64,000 bases of DNA from Billgrantia desiderata (lineage in GTDB: Bacteria > Pseudomonadota > Gammaproteobacteria > Pseudomonadales > Halomonadaceae). Location: contig JAAQTN010000009.1 of assembly GCA_011742915.1 (NCBI GenBank), forward strand, positions 62,001 to 126,000, in the 5' to 3' direction. A program made the position numbers and the translations under genes. The notes under the pieces were generated by a model. That model did not search any database and was not told where the DNA came from. It was given only the letters and a program-made list of their open reading frames with translations. Within the stretch, counting starts at the first letter, position 1; each line of letters begins with the position of its first letter. Below are positions 17,244-26,287 of this stretch, piece by piece.

Positions 17244-19757
17244 TCACGCTGGACGAAGCTGGCCGCGCTCGGTGGTATAAATGATGTCCGGGTCCGGGCG
17301 CGCGTCGTTGACGAAGCTGCGGAAGCGCTTGAGCTTCTCCGGGTCGCTGATGGCGTTGGCCCATTCGCACTCGTAGGTGTCGACCACGGCTTGCATCTGC
17401 CGCTCCAGCTCTTCACCGATGCCGAGGCTGTCCTCGAGGATCACTTCCTTGAGGTAGTCCAGGCCGCCTTCCAGGTTCTCGCGCCACACCGAGGTGCGCT
17501 GCAGGCGATCGGCGGTGCGGATGTAGAACATCAGGAAGCGGTCGATGTAGCGGAACAGCTCCTCGTCGCTGAGGTCGGTGGCGAACAGCTCGGCGTGGCG
17601 GGGGCGCATGCCGCCGTTGCCGCACACGTACAGGTTCCAGCCGTTCTCGGTGGCGATCACGCCGACATCCTTGCTCTGGGCCTCGGCGCACTCGCGGGTG
17701 CAACCGGAAACGGCGAACTTGAGCTTGTGCGGCGCGCGCAGGCCCTTGTAGCGGTCCTCCAGCCGGATTGCCATGCCCACGCTGTCCTGCACGCCGTAGC
17801 GGCACCAGGTGCTGCCCACGCAGGATTTCACGGTACGGGTCGATTTGCCGTAGGCGTGACCGGTCTCGAAGCCGGCTTCGATCAGCTCGCCCCAGATGGC
17901 CGGCAGGTCCTCCAGGCGGGCGCCGAACAGGTCGATGCGCTGGCCGCCGGTGATCTTGGTGTAGAGCTCGTACTTCTGCGCCACCTGGCCCAGCACCACC
18001 AGCTTGTCGGGGGTGATCTCCCCGCCGGCGATGCGCGGCACCACCGAGTAGGTGCCGTTCTTCTGCATGTTGGCCATGAAGGTGTCGTTGGTGTCCTGCA
18101 GCGGAATGTGGGCCGCGTCGGTGATCGGCTCGTTGAAGCAGGAGGCCAGTATCGAGGCCACCGCCGGCTTGCAGATATCGCAGCCGAGACCATGACCCAC
18201 CTTGGAACCGTGCTTCTCCATCAGCTCGCTGAAGGTCTTGATGCCCTCCACCCGGACGATGTCGTAGAGCTCCTGGCGGGTGTAGTGGAAGTGTTCGCAG
18301 ATCGACTTGTCGACCTCTACGCCGCGGCTTTCGAGTTCGTGATCCACCAGGGTCTTGAGCAGGGCGGCACAGCCGCCGCAGCCGGTGCTGGCCTTGGTGG
18401 CGCCTTTCACCGCGCCCAGGTCGACCGCGCCGCCGTCGATGGAGGCGCACACGTCCGCCTTGGTGACGTTGTGGCACGAGCAGATGGTGGCGGTTTCCGG
18501 CAGGGCGTCTGGGCCCAGCGCGGGGGCGGCACCGCTGCCGGCCGGCAGGATCAGCGAGGCCGGATCCTCGGGCAGTTCGATGCGGTTGGCGTAGTACTGC
18601 AGCAGGGTGTCGTAGTAGCTGTTGTCGCCTACCAGCATGGCGCCGACCAGGCGCTTGCCGTCGCTGGAGACCACCAGCTTGCGGTACTGCTGCTTGAGCG
18701 GGTCGAGAAAACGGAACTGGCGTGCTCCGGGAGTACGGTCGCCGTGGGCGTCGCCGATGGAGCCCACGTCGACGCCCATCAGCTTGAGCTTGGTACTCAT
18801 GTCGGCGCCCTTGAAGGCCTCATCGCCCTCGAGAAGGGTAGCGGCGGCGACCTTGGCCATCTGATAGCCGGGGGCGACGAGGCCGAAGATGCTGTTGTTC
18901 CACAGCGCTACTTCGCCGACGGCCAGAATGGCCGGGTCGCTGGTCAGGCAGTTGTCGTCGATCACCACGCCGCCGCGCTCGCCGATCTCCAGGCCGCAGT
19001 CGCGGGCCAGCTCGTCGCGGGGACGAATGCCGGCGGAGAAGACGATCAGGTCGGTTTCCAGCACTTTTTCGTCCTGGAACACCATGCGGTGGCGGCTGCG
19101 TTCGCCGTCGACGATCTCCTGGGTCGCGCGGCCGGTGAGCACCTGCACGCCCAGCGCTTCGATCTTCTCGCGCAGCAGCTCGCCGCCTTCGGTATCCACC
19201 TGCATCGGCATCAGCCGCGGGGCGAACTCCACCACGGCGGTGTCGAGGTTGAGACCGCGCAGGGCGTTGGCGGCTTCCAGGCCCAGCAGGCCACCGCCCA
19301 CCACCACGCCGGTGGCAGCGCTTTCGGCGGCTTCGCGGATGGCGTCGAGGTCCTCCAGGGTGCGATAGACCAGACAGCCTTCACGGTCGTTGCCGGGAAT
19401 TGGCGGCACGAAGGGATAGGAGCCGGTGGCCAGCACCAGGCGGTCGTAGGGGTAGCGATCCTGGTCGGTGACCACCTCGCCGGCATTGCGGTCGATGGCG
19501 AATACTGCTTCGCCGAGGCGCAGCTCGATGCCGTGCTCAGCGTAGTAGTCGGTAGTGGAGAGGGCGAGCGAGTCGGCGTCGCGTCCGCTGAAGTACTCGG
19601 AGAGGTGCACGCGGTCGTAGGCCAGGTGACGCTCCTCGCCGAACACGGTGACGGCGTAGCGCTCGAGGGCGCCCTGTTCGACCAACTGTTCGACCAGATG
19701 GTGGCCGACCATGCCGTTGCCGATGACGATCAATTGCGGTTTGACGGGCGTGTTCAT
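17244..19757 (-). CDS. nirB: Assimilatory NADH-nitrite reductase large subunit
   Basis: NirB catalyses six-electron reduction of nitrite to ammonium at a sirohaem coupled to a 4Fe-4S cluster. In 837 residues: an N-terminal FAD/NAD domain (IGNGMVGHH at 12-20, VVVGGGLLGLE at 151-161), a BFD-type 2Fe-2S domain with Cys426, Cys428, Cys460 and Cys463, and a C-terminal sulfite/nitrite reductase domain with cluster/sirohaem ligands Cys646, Cys652, Cys686 and Cys690. All key residues are present. Its ATG overlaps the stop of the upstream flavoprotein gene by 4 bases (ATGA), so translation is coupled, and nirD follows. Expression would depend on the ANTAR-type leader at 21106-21206. Confidence 0.96.
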   Translation of the reverse strand: MNTPVKPQLIVIGNGMVGHHLVEQLVEQGALERYAVTVFGEERHLAYDRVHLSEYFSGRDADSLALSTTDYYAEHGIELRLGEAVFAIDRNAGEVVTDQDRYPYDRLVLATGSYPFVPPIPGNDREGCLVYRTLEDLDAIREAAESAATGVVVGGGLLGLEAANALRGLNLDTAVVEFAPRLMPMQVDTEGGELLREKIEALGVQVLTGRATQEIVDGERSRHRMVFQDEKVLETDLIVFSAGIRPRDELARDCGLEIGERGGVVIDDNCLTSDPAILAVGEVALWNNSIFGLVAPGYQMAKVAAATLLEGDEAFKGADMSTKLKLMGVDVGSIGDAHGDRTPGARQFRFLDPLKQQYRKLVVSSDGKRLVGAMLVGDNSYYDTLLQYYANRIELPEDPASLILPAGSGAAPALGPDALPETATICSCHNVTKADVCASIDGGAVDLGAVKGATKASTGCGGCAALLKTLVDHELESRGVEVDKSICEHFHYTRQELYDIVRVEGIKTFSELMEKHGSKVGHGLGCDICKPAVASILASCFNEPITDAAHIPLQDTNDTFMANMQKNGTYSVVPRIAGGEITPDKLVVLGQVAQKYELYTKITGGQRIDLFGARLEDLPAIWGELIEAGFETGHAYGKSTRTVKSCVGSTWCRYGVQDSVGMAIRLEDRYKGLRAPHKLKFAVSGCTRECAEAQSKDVGVIATENGWNLYVCGNGGMRPRHAELFATDLSDEELFRYIDRFLMFYIRTADRLQRTSVWRENLEGGLDYLKEVILEDSLGIGEELERQMQAVVDTYECEWANAISDPEKLKRFRSFVNDARPDPDIIYTTERGQLRPA

Positions 19758-21046
19758 GCGGCCTCCTTCGCGGGGCGTTGCGGTGATTCGTTCAGTGAGT
19801 CGTCGAGCAGGGCCTGAGCGTCGGCGGCGCCGAGCAGCAGGGCCGCGCGACAGGCGGTGAGGTCGCGTCCGGCCAGGGTCTGTTCGAAGTACCAGGGGCC
19901 GGAGGCGGTATCGCCGTAGAGCACGGCGCCCTCCAGGCGGCCATCGCGCAGCAGCAGGCGGCGGTAGTCGCCCTGCTGTGGGTCGCGATAGCTGAGCACT
20001 TCGTGTTCGGGCTCGGCTTCGGTAGGGCCGAAAGCGTAGAGCGAAATGCCGCTGACCTTGAGCTTGGTGGCGGTAGGCAGCTCCTGATAGCCCTGGGCCT
20101 GTTGGCCGCAGAGTCGCTCGGCCAGCACCTCAACCTGACGCCAGATCGGCTCGACCAGACCGTAGAGGTTGCCGCGGTGCTCGCAGCACTCGCCTAGCGC
20201 ATGAATGGTCGGGTCGCTGGTGGTGAGCCACTCGTCGACCACGATGCCGCGGTTGACCTCGAGCTCGGCCACCCGGCCAAGCTCGGCGTTGGGCACGATG
20301 CCGATGGCCACCACCACGCAGTCCGCGGCTAGCCGCGTGCCGTCGGCGAGCAGGGCGGCGCATACCTGGCCTTCGGTGTCGGCTTCCAGGCGCTCGAGCT
20401 GGGCCTCGGTGTGAATGTCGAGTCCGCGACCGCGCAGCTCGCTTTCCAGCAGCCGGGCGGCGGTGAGGTCGAGCTGACGGTTCATCAGGCGGTCTTCACG
20501 CTGCAGCAGGCTCACCTGCATGCCGCGTTTGCGTAAGCCTTCTGCCGCTTCCAGGCCGAGCAGGCCGCCGCCGATCACCACGGCGTTGCGACCGGCTTGC
20601 GCGGCACGTGCCAGGGCGTCGGCGTCGTGCAGGTCGCGGAACACATGCACACCGGGTAGCTCCAGCCCCGGCACCGGCGGGCGGGCCGGGGTGGAGCCGG
20701 TAGCCAGCACCAGGCGGTCGTAGCCGAGTTCGCGGCCAGCGTCGGTGGTCAGCCGCCGTGCGGTGCGGTCGATGCTCTCCACCCGTTCGCCCAGCACCAG
20801 CTCGATGCCCTGCTCGGCGTACCACTCGGCGCTGCGCAGGGTCAGGGCGCTGCGCTCCATTTCACCGGCCAGCAGCGGTGAGAGCAGGATGCGGTTGTAG
20901 GCCGGTGCGGTTTCGGCGCCGATCACGGTGATCGCAGGTCGCTCGGGCCGGGCGAGCAGCGCTTCGACCAGGCGGTGGCCGGCCATGCCGTTGCCGACGA
21001 TGACCAGGCGGTCGGTTGCCGTTGTCTCGGGATGTCGCTGTGGCAT
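19754..21046 (-). CDS. NAD(P)/FAD oxidoreductase of nitrate assimilation, NasC-like
   Basis: A 430-residue flavoprotein related to the N-terminal half of NirB: FAD motif VGNGMAGHRLVEAL near the start, the ATGS loop, and an NAD motif VVIGGGLLGLEAAEGL near 150. Proteins like this (NasC in Klebsiella, NasB in Bacillus) carry electrons from NADH to the molybdenum subunit of assimilatory nitrate reductase. nasA is encoded 2.4 kb away without an electron-donor subunit of its own, so this is the likely partner. AGGAGGT lies 6 bases before ATG 21046, which rules out the longer frame from 21100. It is the first gene of the operon with nirB and nirD. Confidence 0.85.
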   Translation of the reverse strand: MPQRHPETTATDRLVIVGNGMAGHRLVEALLARPERPAITVIGAETAPAYNRILLSPLLAGEMERSALTLRSAEWYAEQGIELVLGERVESIDRTARRLTTDAGRELGYDRLVLATGSTPARPPVPGLELPGVHVFRDLHDADALARAAQAGRNAVVIGGGLLGLEAAEGLRKRGMQVSLLQREDRLMNRQLDLTAARLLESELRGRGLDIHTEAQLERLEADTEGQVCAALLADGTRLAADCVVVAIGIVPNAELGRVAELEVNRGIVVDEWLTTSDPTIHALGECCEHRGNLYGLVEPIWRQVEVLAERLCGQQAQGYQELPTATKLKVSGISLYAFGPTEAEPEHEVLSYRDPQQGDYRRLLLRDGRLEGAVLYGDTASGPWYFEQTLAGRDLTACRAALLLGAADAQALLDDSLNESPQRPAKEAA

Positions 21047-21105
21047 GCGAACACCTCCTTTCGCTGCGCTTGTCGTGGTGGTGGCCCAGTGGCTGGGCAC
21101 AAACG

Positions 21106-21206
21106 CAACGACGCCTCGGCGCGGCCCCTGGACGATGCGATGATCGAACCGGGTGCGCAGAGACGTCGTTGTCGCTTGCTGTGTGTGGCGACCTTCTTTG
21201 ATCGCC
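21106..21206 (-). promoter_or_regulatory. ANTAR-type two-hairpin antiterminator and terminator, leader of the nirB operon
   Basis: On the minus strand, hairpin P1 (21206-21187) has a 7-pair stem GGCGATC/GGTCGCC and the six-base loop AAAGAA. Hairpin P2 (core 21173-21162) has GAC/GTC with the loop AACGAC. Both loops have A at position 1 and G at position 4, the mark of ANTAR-protein targets. The 5' arm of a 12-pair terminator-like stem, CAACGACGTCTC (21171-21160), shares bases with the P2 loop and 3' arm and pairs with GAGGCGTCGTTG (21117-21106), followed by CGTTTGT. So P2 and the long stem exclude each other, as in NasR/NasT antitermination. Confidence 0.8.
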
Positions 21207-21220
21207 GTTTGCCCATCAGA

Positions 21221-21236
21221 TTCAAGAAGCCGGCCA
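21221..21236 (-). promoter_or_regulatory. Possible sigma-54 promoter of the nirB operon (weak)
   Basis: TGGCCGGCTTCTTGAA on the minus strand resembles the sigma-54 -24/-12 pattern (GG and G at the right spacing) but has A where the -12 C is expected. It would start RNA just before hairpin P1, the same geometry as at nasF. Confidence 0.4.
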
Positions 21237-21331
21237 GGATGTGCCTGGCGGATGATTTTCTCTTCTATTTCATTGGGCTGGGAGAGAGAGGCGGGGCCGG
21301 CATGAGCATTGGCCCATACCGGCCGTGCACA

Positions 21332-22372
21332 TCAATGGTGCGTTGCGGCATCGAAATGCACAGGGCTGTAGCACGCGGCCAACTGACCGGGCGAGAAGCG
21401 CCCACCCTGGGCTTCCAGCTGTCGGGCAATGGGCTCGGCGAAGTGCAGTGCATCCTGCGGGGTGGGGCGCAGCATGCCGGCACCGTAGAGGCGCTGCCGA
21501 ATGGGCGCTGCGTTGAGTTCGAGCGATTCGAGGTGCCGTACCGAATGGTCCAGATAGGGCGGCAGGGCGAGCCATGCCAGCGCCTGGTGGCGGTTCTCCG
21601 GCGAGGCGGCCAGCCATTCGCTGGCTGCCACCAGGGCGCGCAGCAGGGCCGCCAGGGTGGCCGGGTAGTGCTCGGCCCAGGAGCGGGTCACGCCAAGCAC
21701 TTTTTCCGGGTGGTCGGGCCATAGCTGATCGCCGGTGGCCACCAGCCGTCCGGCGCCGCAGTGCCGGGCCAGGGTGCCCCAGGGCTCGCCGGCGCAGAAG
21801 CCGTCGATCTCTCCGCTGCGCAACGCCTCCACCATGCGCGGCGGTGGCAGGGCCACCAGCTCCACGTGGCGCTCGGGATCGATGTCGCCGAGGGTCAGCC
21901 ATTCGCGTAGCTGATAGTGCTGGCAGGAGTAGGGATAGACCATGGCCAGGCGAGGGCGCTTGCCGTTGCCAGGGCCGCGCAGCCAGTTGCCAAGTGCCAG
22001 CGCGCTGACGACCGGGGCGTCGCCTAGCGTCGCGCCGCTGGCCTCGCTCAGGGCCGTGGAAAGCGTCACGGTGTTGCCGTTACGACTGAGCAGCAGCGGG
22101 GCCAGGGTGTCGCAGGGGGCTCGGCCCAGCCCCAGGCTCATGGCCAGCGGCATGGGGGCGAGCATCTGGGCGCCGTCGAGCAGACCGGCGGCGACCTTGT
22201 CGCGCAGGGTGGCCCAGGCGTTCTCCCGCGAGAGGGAGACGTCGAGCCCCTGGTCGGCGAAGCAGCCGCGTTCGCGCGCGACGATCAGCAGAGCGGCATC
22301 GAGCAGCGGCACGAAGCCGAGGGTTAGGCGTGCCAGTTCCGGCGAGGTGGCGTGATGGTGCGGGTGGCTCAT
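21332..22372 (-). CDS. nasS: Nitrate sensor NasS (periplasmic-binding-protein fold, cytoplasmic)
   Basis: NasS is a NrtA/CmpA-like nitrate/nitrite-binding protein that works in the cytoplasm, holding the ANTAR antiterminator NasT inactive until nitrate or nitrite is bound. The 346-residue protein has the NrtA-type pattern (LTLGFVPLLDAALLIVARERGCFADQGL, DGAQMLAPMPLAMSLGLG, GEIDGFCAGEPWGTLA, VTRSWAEHYPATL) but no signal peptide, lipobox or Tat motif, which separates it from transport-type NrtA. Its ATG overlaps the nasT stop by 4 bases, the standard nasT-nasS pair. Confidence 0.88.
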   Translation of the reverse strand: MSHPHHHATSPELARLTLGFVPLLDAALLIVARERGCFADQGLDVSLSRENAWATLRDKVAAGLLDGAQMLAPMPLAMSLGLGRAPCDTLAPLLLSRNGNTVTLSTALSEASGATLGDAPVVSALALGNWLRGPGNGKRPRLAMVYPYSCQHYQLREWLTLGDIDPERHVELVALPPPRMVEALRSGEIDGFCAGEPWGTLARHCGAGRLVATGDQLWPDHPEKVLGVTRSWAEHYPATLAALLRALVAASEWLAASPENRHQALAWLALPPYLDHSVRHLESLELNAAPIRQRLYGAGMLRPTPQDALHFAEPIARQLEAQGGRFSPGQLAACYSPVHFDAATHH

Positions 22373-23001
22373 GAGCGGGGACCCCGTTTATCGGCGGTTC
22401 GCCCCTGGGGCGATGTCAGGTTCAGGCGCTCGAGAACGTCGATGACGCTGTCGGCGACTTCGGCGATGCGTTGGCCGCGATCCATGGCCAGCTTGCGCAG
22501 CATGCGGTAGGCCTGCTCCTCGTCGCAGGATTGATGCTTCATCAACAGGCCCTTGGCGCGTTCGATGCGCTTGCGTTCGGCCAGTTGGTTGCGTGCCTTG
22601 TCGAGCTCCTGGCGCATGCTGTGGAAGGCATCGAAGCGGGCAATGGCCACCTCGACGATGGCCTTGACCCGCTCGGGCACCAGGCCGTCGACCACGTAGG
22701 CGCTGACCCCGGCCTGGAGCGCGGCCTGCAGCATGTCGGAGTCGTGCTGGTCGGCGAAGAACACCACCGGTCGCGGGTTCTCGCGGTTGAGCAGGGCCAT
22801 GCTCTCCAGGGTGTCGCGGTCGGGGCTCTCCATGTCGATGATCACCACGTCGGGCTGATGACGCGCGACCATCTCGTTGAGGCTGGCGGGGCTCGTCAGC
22901 CGGCAGATGACCCGGTGCCCCTCGGCCATCAGCGCTTCCTCGACCATGGCGGCGCGTACTACCTCGTCGTCGACCAGCAGGATGTTCAGGGGTGGGGGCA
23001 T
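22369..23001 (-). CDS. nasT: ANTAR-domain nitrate response regulator NasT
   Basis: NasT is an RNA-binding antiterminator that lets RNA polymerase pass leader terminators of nitrate assimilation operons when released by NasS. The 210-residue protein has a receiver-like domain (NILLVDDE at 6-13; Asp56 in VIIDME) and an ANTAR domain (about 130-190; QLAERKRIERAKGLLMKHQ followed by EEQAYRMLRKLAMDRGQRIAEVA) that binds paired hexaloop hairpins. Three such RNAs occur in this window. It is divergent from nasA and 4 bases overlapped with nasS. Confidence 0.93.
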   Translation of the reverse strand: MPPPLNILLVDDEVVRAAMVEEALMAEGHRVICRLTSPASLNEMVARHQPDVVIIDMESPDRDTLESMALLNRENPRPVVFFADQHDSDMLQAALQAGVSAYVVDGLVPERVKAIVEVAIARFDAFHSMRQELDKARNQLAERKRIERAKGLLMKHQSCDEEQAYRMLRKLAMDRGQRIAEVADSVIDVLERLNLTSPQGRTADKRGPRS

Positions 23002-23294
23002 AGGCGTCGCTCGTGTCTGGCTATCGTATTCGGCTCGGGTTTGACCAAGGCGCTATGGCTAACGCCAAGCAATAAACATTCCAGTTGCGCTTTTTCGCGC
23101 CCATGATCGCGCTCGGCGTCACTCTGCTGGCGGAAGGAAGGCCGCACGGCGGCACCGGCATGGGCCGCTCGGCACCAGCCTGGTGCATGGCCGGGCCGGG
23201 GCGCCGGGTCATGGTGCGAAGCAGCATGAAACAAGTCCCTGGGCGTTAAGGCAAAGTGTGACATCTGCCTGAAAGGGGATGGTTATTCTCGCCA

Positions 23295-23310
23295 TGGCAC
23301 GCTTTCTGCT
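23295..23310 (+). promoter_or_regulatory. Sigma-54-type promoter of nasA-cobA
   Basis: TGGCACGCTTTCTGCT matches the sigma-54 consensus TGGCAC-N5-TTGC with one change, and GG and GC are 10 bases apart as required. RNA would start near 23321, ahead of the two-hairpin leader. It implies NtrC-type nitrogen control. In the rest of 23002-23294 I see only the nasT promoter side and no gene. Confidence 0.7.
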
Positions 23311-23336
23311 TGATCCATATCAGTAAATATCGACAT

Positions 23337-23420
23337 GGGCGCACCGTCAGCGCCCGAGCGGCAACGACGCCCGCCAACCTTCCCTCAGCAAGATCCCGGG
23401 GAAGAGTTGGCGGGCGTCGT
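23337..23420 (+). promoter_or_regulatory. ANTAR-type two-hairpin antiterminator and terminator, leader of nasA
   Basis: P1 (23337-23355) pairs GGGCGC with GCGCCC around the loop ACCGTCA, one base longer than the canonical hexaloop but with A1 and G4. P2 (23360-23371) is GGC/GCC around AACGAC, again A1 and G4. The P2 loop and 3' arm are part of a perfect 15-pair stem, ACGACGCCCGCCAAC (23364-23378) with its complement (23406-23420), followed by CGTTTCG. P2 and the long stem cannot form together, so protein binding at P1-P2 would allow read-through into nasA. Confidence 0.78.
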
Positions 23421-23464
23421 CGTTTCGAGATCGTCGTTTCAAGAGTGCTCCAGAGGAGATCGAC

Positions 23465-26287
23465 ATGCGCGAGGCCCGAACCACCTGCCCCTACTGCGGC
23501 GTTGGCTGTGGCGTGGTGGCCAGCGTCGAGAAGAACGAGATCGTCGACGTGCAGGGCGACCCGCAGCACCCCGCCAACTTCGGCCGCCTGTGCGTGAAGG
23601 GCTCGGCCCTGCACGAGACGCTGGGTCATGGCGGTCGTCTGACCCGGCCCATCGTCGACGGTGTGGAGAGCGATTGGGACACCGCGCTGGATGCGGTGGC
23701 CAGCCGCCTGAGTAAGGTGCGTGACGCCCACGGCCCCGGGGCACTTGCCGCCTACCTTTCCGGGCAGCTGCTCACCGAGGACTATTACGTCGCCAACAAG
23801 CTGTTCAAGGGCTTTCTCGGTACGCCGCACCTGGATACCAATTCGCGCCTATGCATGGCCTCGGCGGTGGCGGCCCACAAGCGCGCCTTCGGCGCCGACG
23901 CGGTGCCGTGCTGCTACGAAGATCTCGAAGAGGCCGAGCTGGTGGTGCTGGTAGGCTCCAACCTGGCCTGGAATCATCCGGTGCTCTATCAGCGTCTCAA
24001 GGTGGCCAAGCAGCGCAACCCGCTGCTGCGGGTGGTGGTGATCGACCCGCGGGTGACCGACACCTGCGAGCTTGCCGACCTCTACCTGGGGCTCGAGCCG
24101 GGCAGCGACGCCCGCCTGTTCACCGGGCTGCTGGCATGGATGGCTGCGCGCAACAAGCTCGACCGGGTCTATCTGGAGGCGCATACCCAGGGCTTCGAGG
24201 AGGCGCTGGCCGCGGCGCGGGAGCAGGAGGCCGGTGTGGAAGCCATCGCCGCCGACTGCGACCTGGATGCGGAACGTCTGGAGACCTTCTTCTACTGGTT
24301 CGCCAGCCACCTGCATGTGGTCACGTTGTTCTCCCAGGGGGTGAACCAGTCGAGTAGCGGTACCGACAAGGGCAACGCCATCATCAACTGCCACCTGGCC
24401 GGCGGCAAGATCGGCCTGCCCGGAGCGGGGCCGTTCTCGATCACCGGCCAGCCCAACGCCATGGGTGGGCGCGAGGTGGGCGGGCTGGCCAACCAGTTGG
24501 CCGCCCACATGGATTACGACACCCCCGGCGCGCGGGACCGTGTGACGCGCTTCTGGACCACCGAAGGGCTGGTGCCGTGCCTGCCTGAAGGGCCGGGGTA
24601 CAAGGCAGTGGCGCTGTTCGAAGCCATCGAGCGTGGCGAGGTGCAGGCGCTGTGGATCATGGCCACCAACCCGGCGGTAAGCCTGCCGCGCACCGACCGC
24701 GTGCGTGCGGCGCTGGCGAAATGCCCGCTGGTGATCGTCTCCGACTGCATGGCCAATGCCGATCTGCTGGCCTATGCCGACATCGTGCTGCCGGCTTCGA
24801 GCTGGTCGGAGAAGGACGGCACGGTGACCAATTCCGAGCGGCGCATCTCGCGCCAGCGCGGCATTCTGCCGCCACCTGGCGAGGCCCGGCACGACTGGTG
24901 GGCGTTGTGCGAGGTGGCCAAGCGGCTGGGCTTCGGCGAGGCCTTCGGCTACACCCACCCCAGCGAGATCTTCGATGAGCATGCCCGGCTCTCCGGCTTC
25001 GAGAACGGCGAGGGCCCGGGTGAGCGGCGCCGGCTGTTCGACATCTCCGGCCTGGCCGGGCTCGACCGCGCCGCCTACGATGCCCTCGAGCCGATCCAGT
25101 GGCCGGTCAACGCTGCCGCCCCCCGCGGCACCGCGCGGCTCTTCATCGACGGCCGCTTCGCCACGCCCGACGGACTGGCGCGGATGGTGCCGGTGCGTTC
25201 GCGTCCGCCGATCCAGGCGCTGGACGCGGCGCGCCCGCTGCGGCTCAACACCGGGCGCATTCGCGACCAGTGGCACACCATGACCCGTACCGCCCGAGCG
25301 CCGCGTCTGATGAACCACCGCGCCGAGCCGTTCATCGAGATCGCCCCGGAAGATGCCGCTGCGCTGGGAGTGGAGGAGCAGGGCCTGGCCCGCCTGCAAG
25401 GCGTCGGCGGCCGCTATGTCGGCCGGGTGCGGGTGTCGCGCGGACAGCGCCGCGGCGAGGTATTCGTGCCGATGCACTGGAACGGCTACTTCAGCGGCTC
25501 GGCCCTCTCCGGGGCGCTGATCGAGGCCCATGTCGATCCCGTTTCCGGCCAGCCGGAATCCAAGCATGGGGCGGTGGCGCTGTCGCCGCTGGCGGTGGAG
25601 TGGGAGGCCACCCTGCTGGTGGCGGACGACCTGGGCGTGGCAGAGTCGCGCTGGTGCGACCACAGCCAGTACTGGGCGCGGATTCCGCTGGGCGCCGCCC
25701 AGCGTTGGCAATTGGCCGGCGGAGAGCCAAGCGCCGGTGGCAGGATTGAAAGCGCTAGTGGCGAAGTCGAGAGCGCCCACGGTGAGATGGCCCGCGTCGA
25801 AATGGAAACCGCCTCGCCGGAGTGGTTGAGCTGGCTCGAGGCGACCCTGCCGGTAGCGCCCACCTTGTGGTGCACCGACCCAGCCAGCGGGCGCCTGCGC
25901 GCTGCGGGGGTCGATGACACCGGGCGCCTGCGCTGGTGGTTCATGTCGGGGCCGCCGCGGGAGCTGCCCAACCTGGCCTGGCTCGCAGAGCGTTTCGGCG
26001 AGGCGGCCAGTGGCGAGAGCATGGCCGCCGAGCACCGCCGCCGCCTGCTGGCCGGCTGCGACGATGGCGCCGCCAACCAGGGGCCGGTGGTATGCAGCTG
26101 CCATCAGGTGGGTCAACGCGCTATCCTAGGAGCCATCCGTGAAGGCGACGACAGCGTCGAGGCGCTGGGCGCCCGGCTAGCCTGTGGCACCCAGTGCGGT
26201 AGTTGCATTCCCGAGCTGAAATCGCTGATCGAAGAGGAGAAGGCCCATGCGCTCGCTGAGCCAATTGAAGACCCTGCTGTCGCCTGA
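23465..26287 (+). CDS. nasA: Assimilatory nitrate reductase catalytic subunit
   Basis: NasA reduces nitrate to nitrite at a molybdenum bis-MGD centre in the cytoplasm. The 940-residue protein has an N-terminal 4Fe-4S site (Cys8, Cys11, Cys15, Cys43), the molybdopterin oxidoreductase and dinucleotide-binding domains (for example SSSGTDKGNAIINCHLA and LRLNTGRIRDQWHTMTRT), and a C-terminal BFD-type 2Fe-2S domain with Cys877, Cys879, Cys907, Cys911 and Cys914, as in Klebsiella NasA. No Tat signal, which fits a cytoplasmic enzyme. GAGGAG precedes ATG 23465. It overlaps cobA by 41 bases. The electron donor is probably the NasC-like protein at 19754-21046. Confidence 0.96.
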   Translation: MREARTTCPYCGVGCGVVASVEKNEIVDVQGDPQHPANFGRLCVKGSALHETLGHGGRLTRPIVDGVESDWDTALDAVASRLSKVRDAHGPGALAAYLSGQLLTEDYYVANKLFKGFLGTPHLDTNSRLCMASAVAAHKRAFGADAVPCCYEDLEEAELVVLVGSNLAWNHPVLYQRLKVAKQRNPLLRVVVIDPRVTDTCELADLYLGLEPGSDARLFTGLLAWMAARNKLDRVYLEAHTQGFEEALAAAREQEAGVEAIAADCDLDAERLETFFYWFASHLHVVTLFSQGVNQSSSGTDKGNAIINCHLAGGKIGLPGAGPFSITGQPNAMGGREVGGLANQLAAHMDYDTPGARDRVTRFWTTEGLVPCLPEGPGYKAVALFEAIERGEVQALWIMATNPAVSLPRTDRVRAALAKCPLVIVSDCMANADLLAYADIVLPASSWSEKDGTVTNSERRISRQRGILPPPGEARHDWWALCEVAKRLGFGEAFGYTHPSEIFDEHARLSGFENGEGPGERRRLFDISGLAGLDRAAYDALEPIQWPVNAAAPRGTARLFIDGRFATPDGLARMVPVRSRPPIQALDAARPLRLNTGRIRDQWHTMTRTARAPRLMNHRAEPFIEIAPEDAAALGVEEQGLARLQGVGGRYVGRVRVSRGQRRGEVFVPMHWNGYFSGSALSGALIEAHVDPVSGQPESKHGAVALSPLAVEWEATLLVADDLGVAESRWCDHSQYWARIPLGAAQRWQLAGGEPSAGGRIESASGEVESAHGEMARVEMETASPEWLSWLEATLPVAPTLWCTDPASGRLRAAGVDDTGRLRWWFMSGPPRELPNLAWLAERFGEAASGESMAAEHRRRLLAGCDDGAANQGPVVCSCHQVGQRAILGAIREGDDSVEALGARLACGTQCGSCIPELKSLIEEEKAHALAEPIEDPAVA

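Noticed and set aside
17391-19817. An 808-residue plus-strand frame opposite nirB, and likewise 23849-26116 (755 residues) opposite nasA and 33982-36027 opposite the TRAP genes
   Set aside because: They are antisense shadows of well-supported genes in high-GC DNA, have biased His/Gly/Ala-rich composition and no domain.
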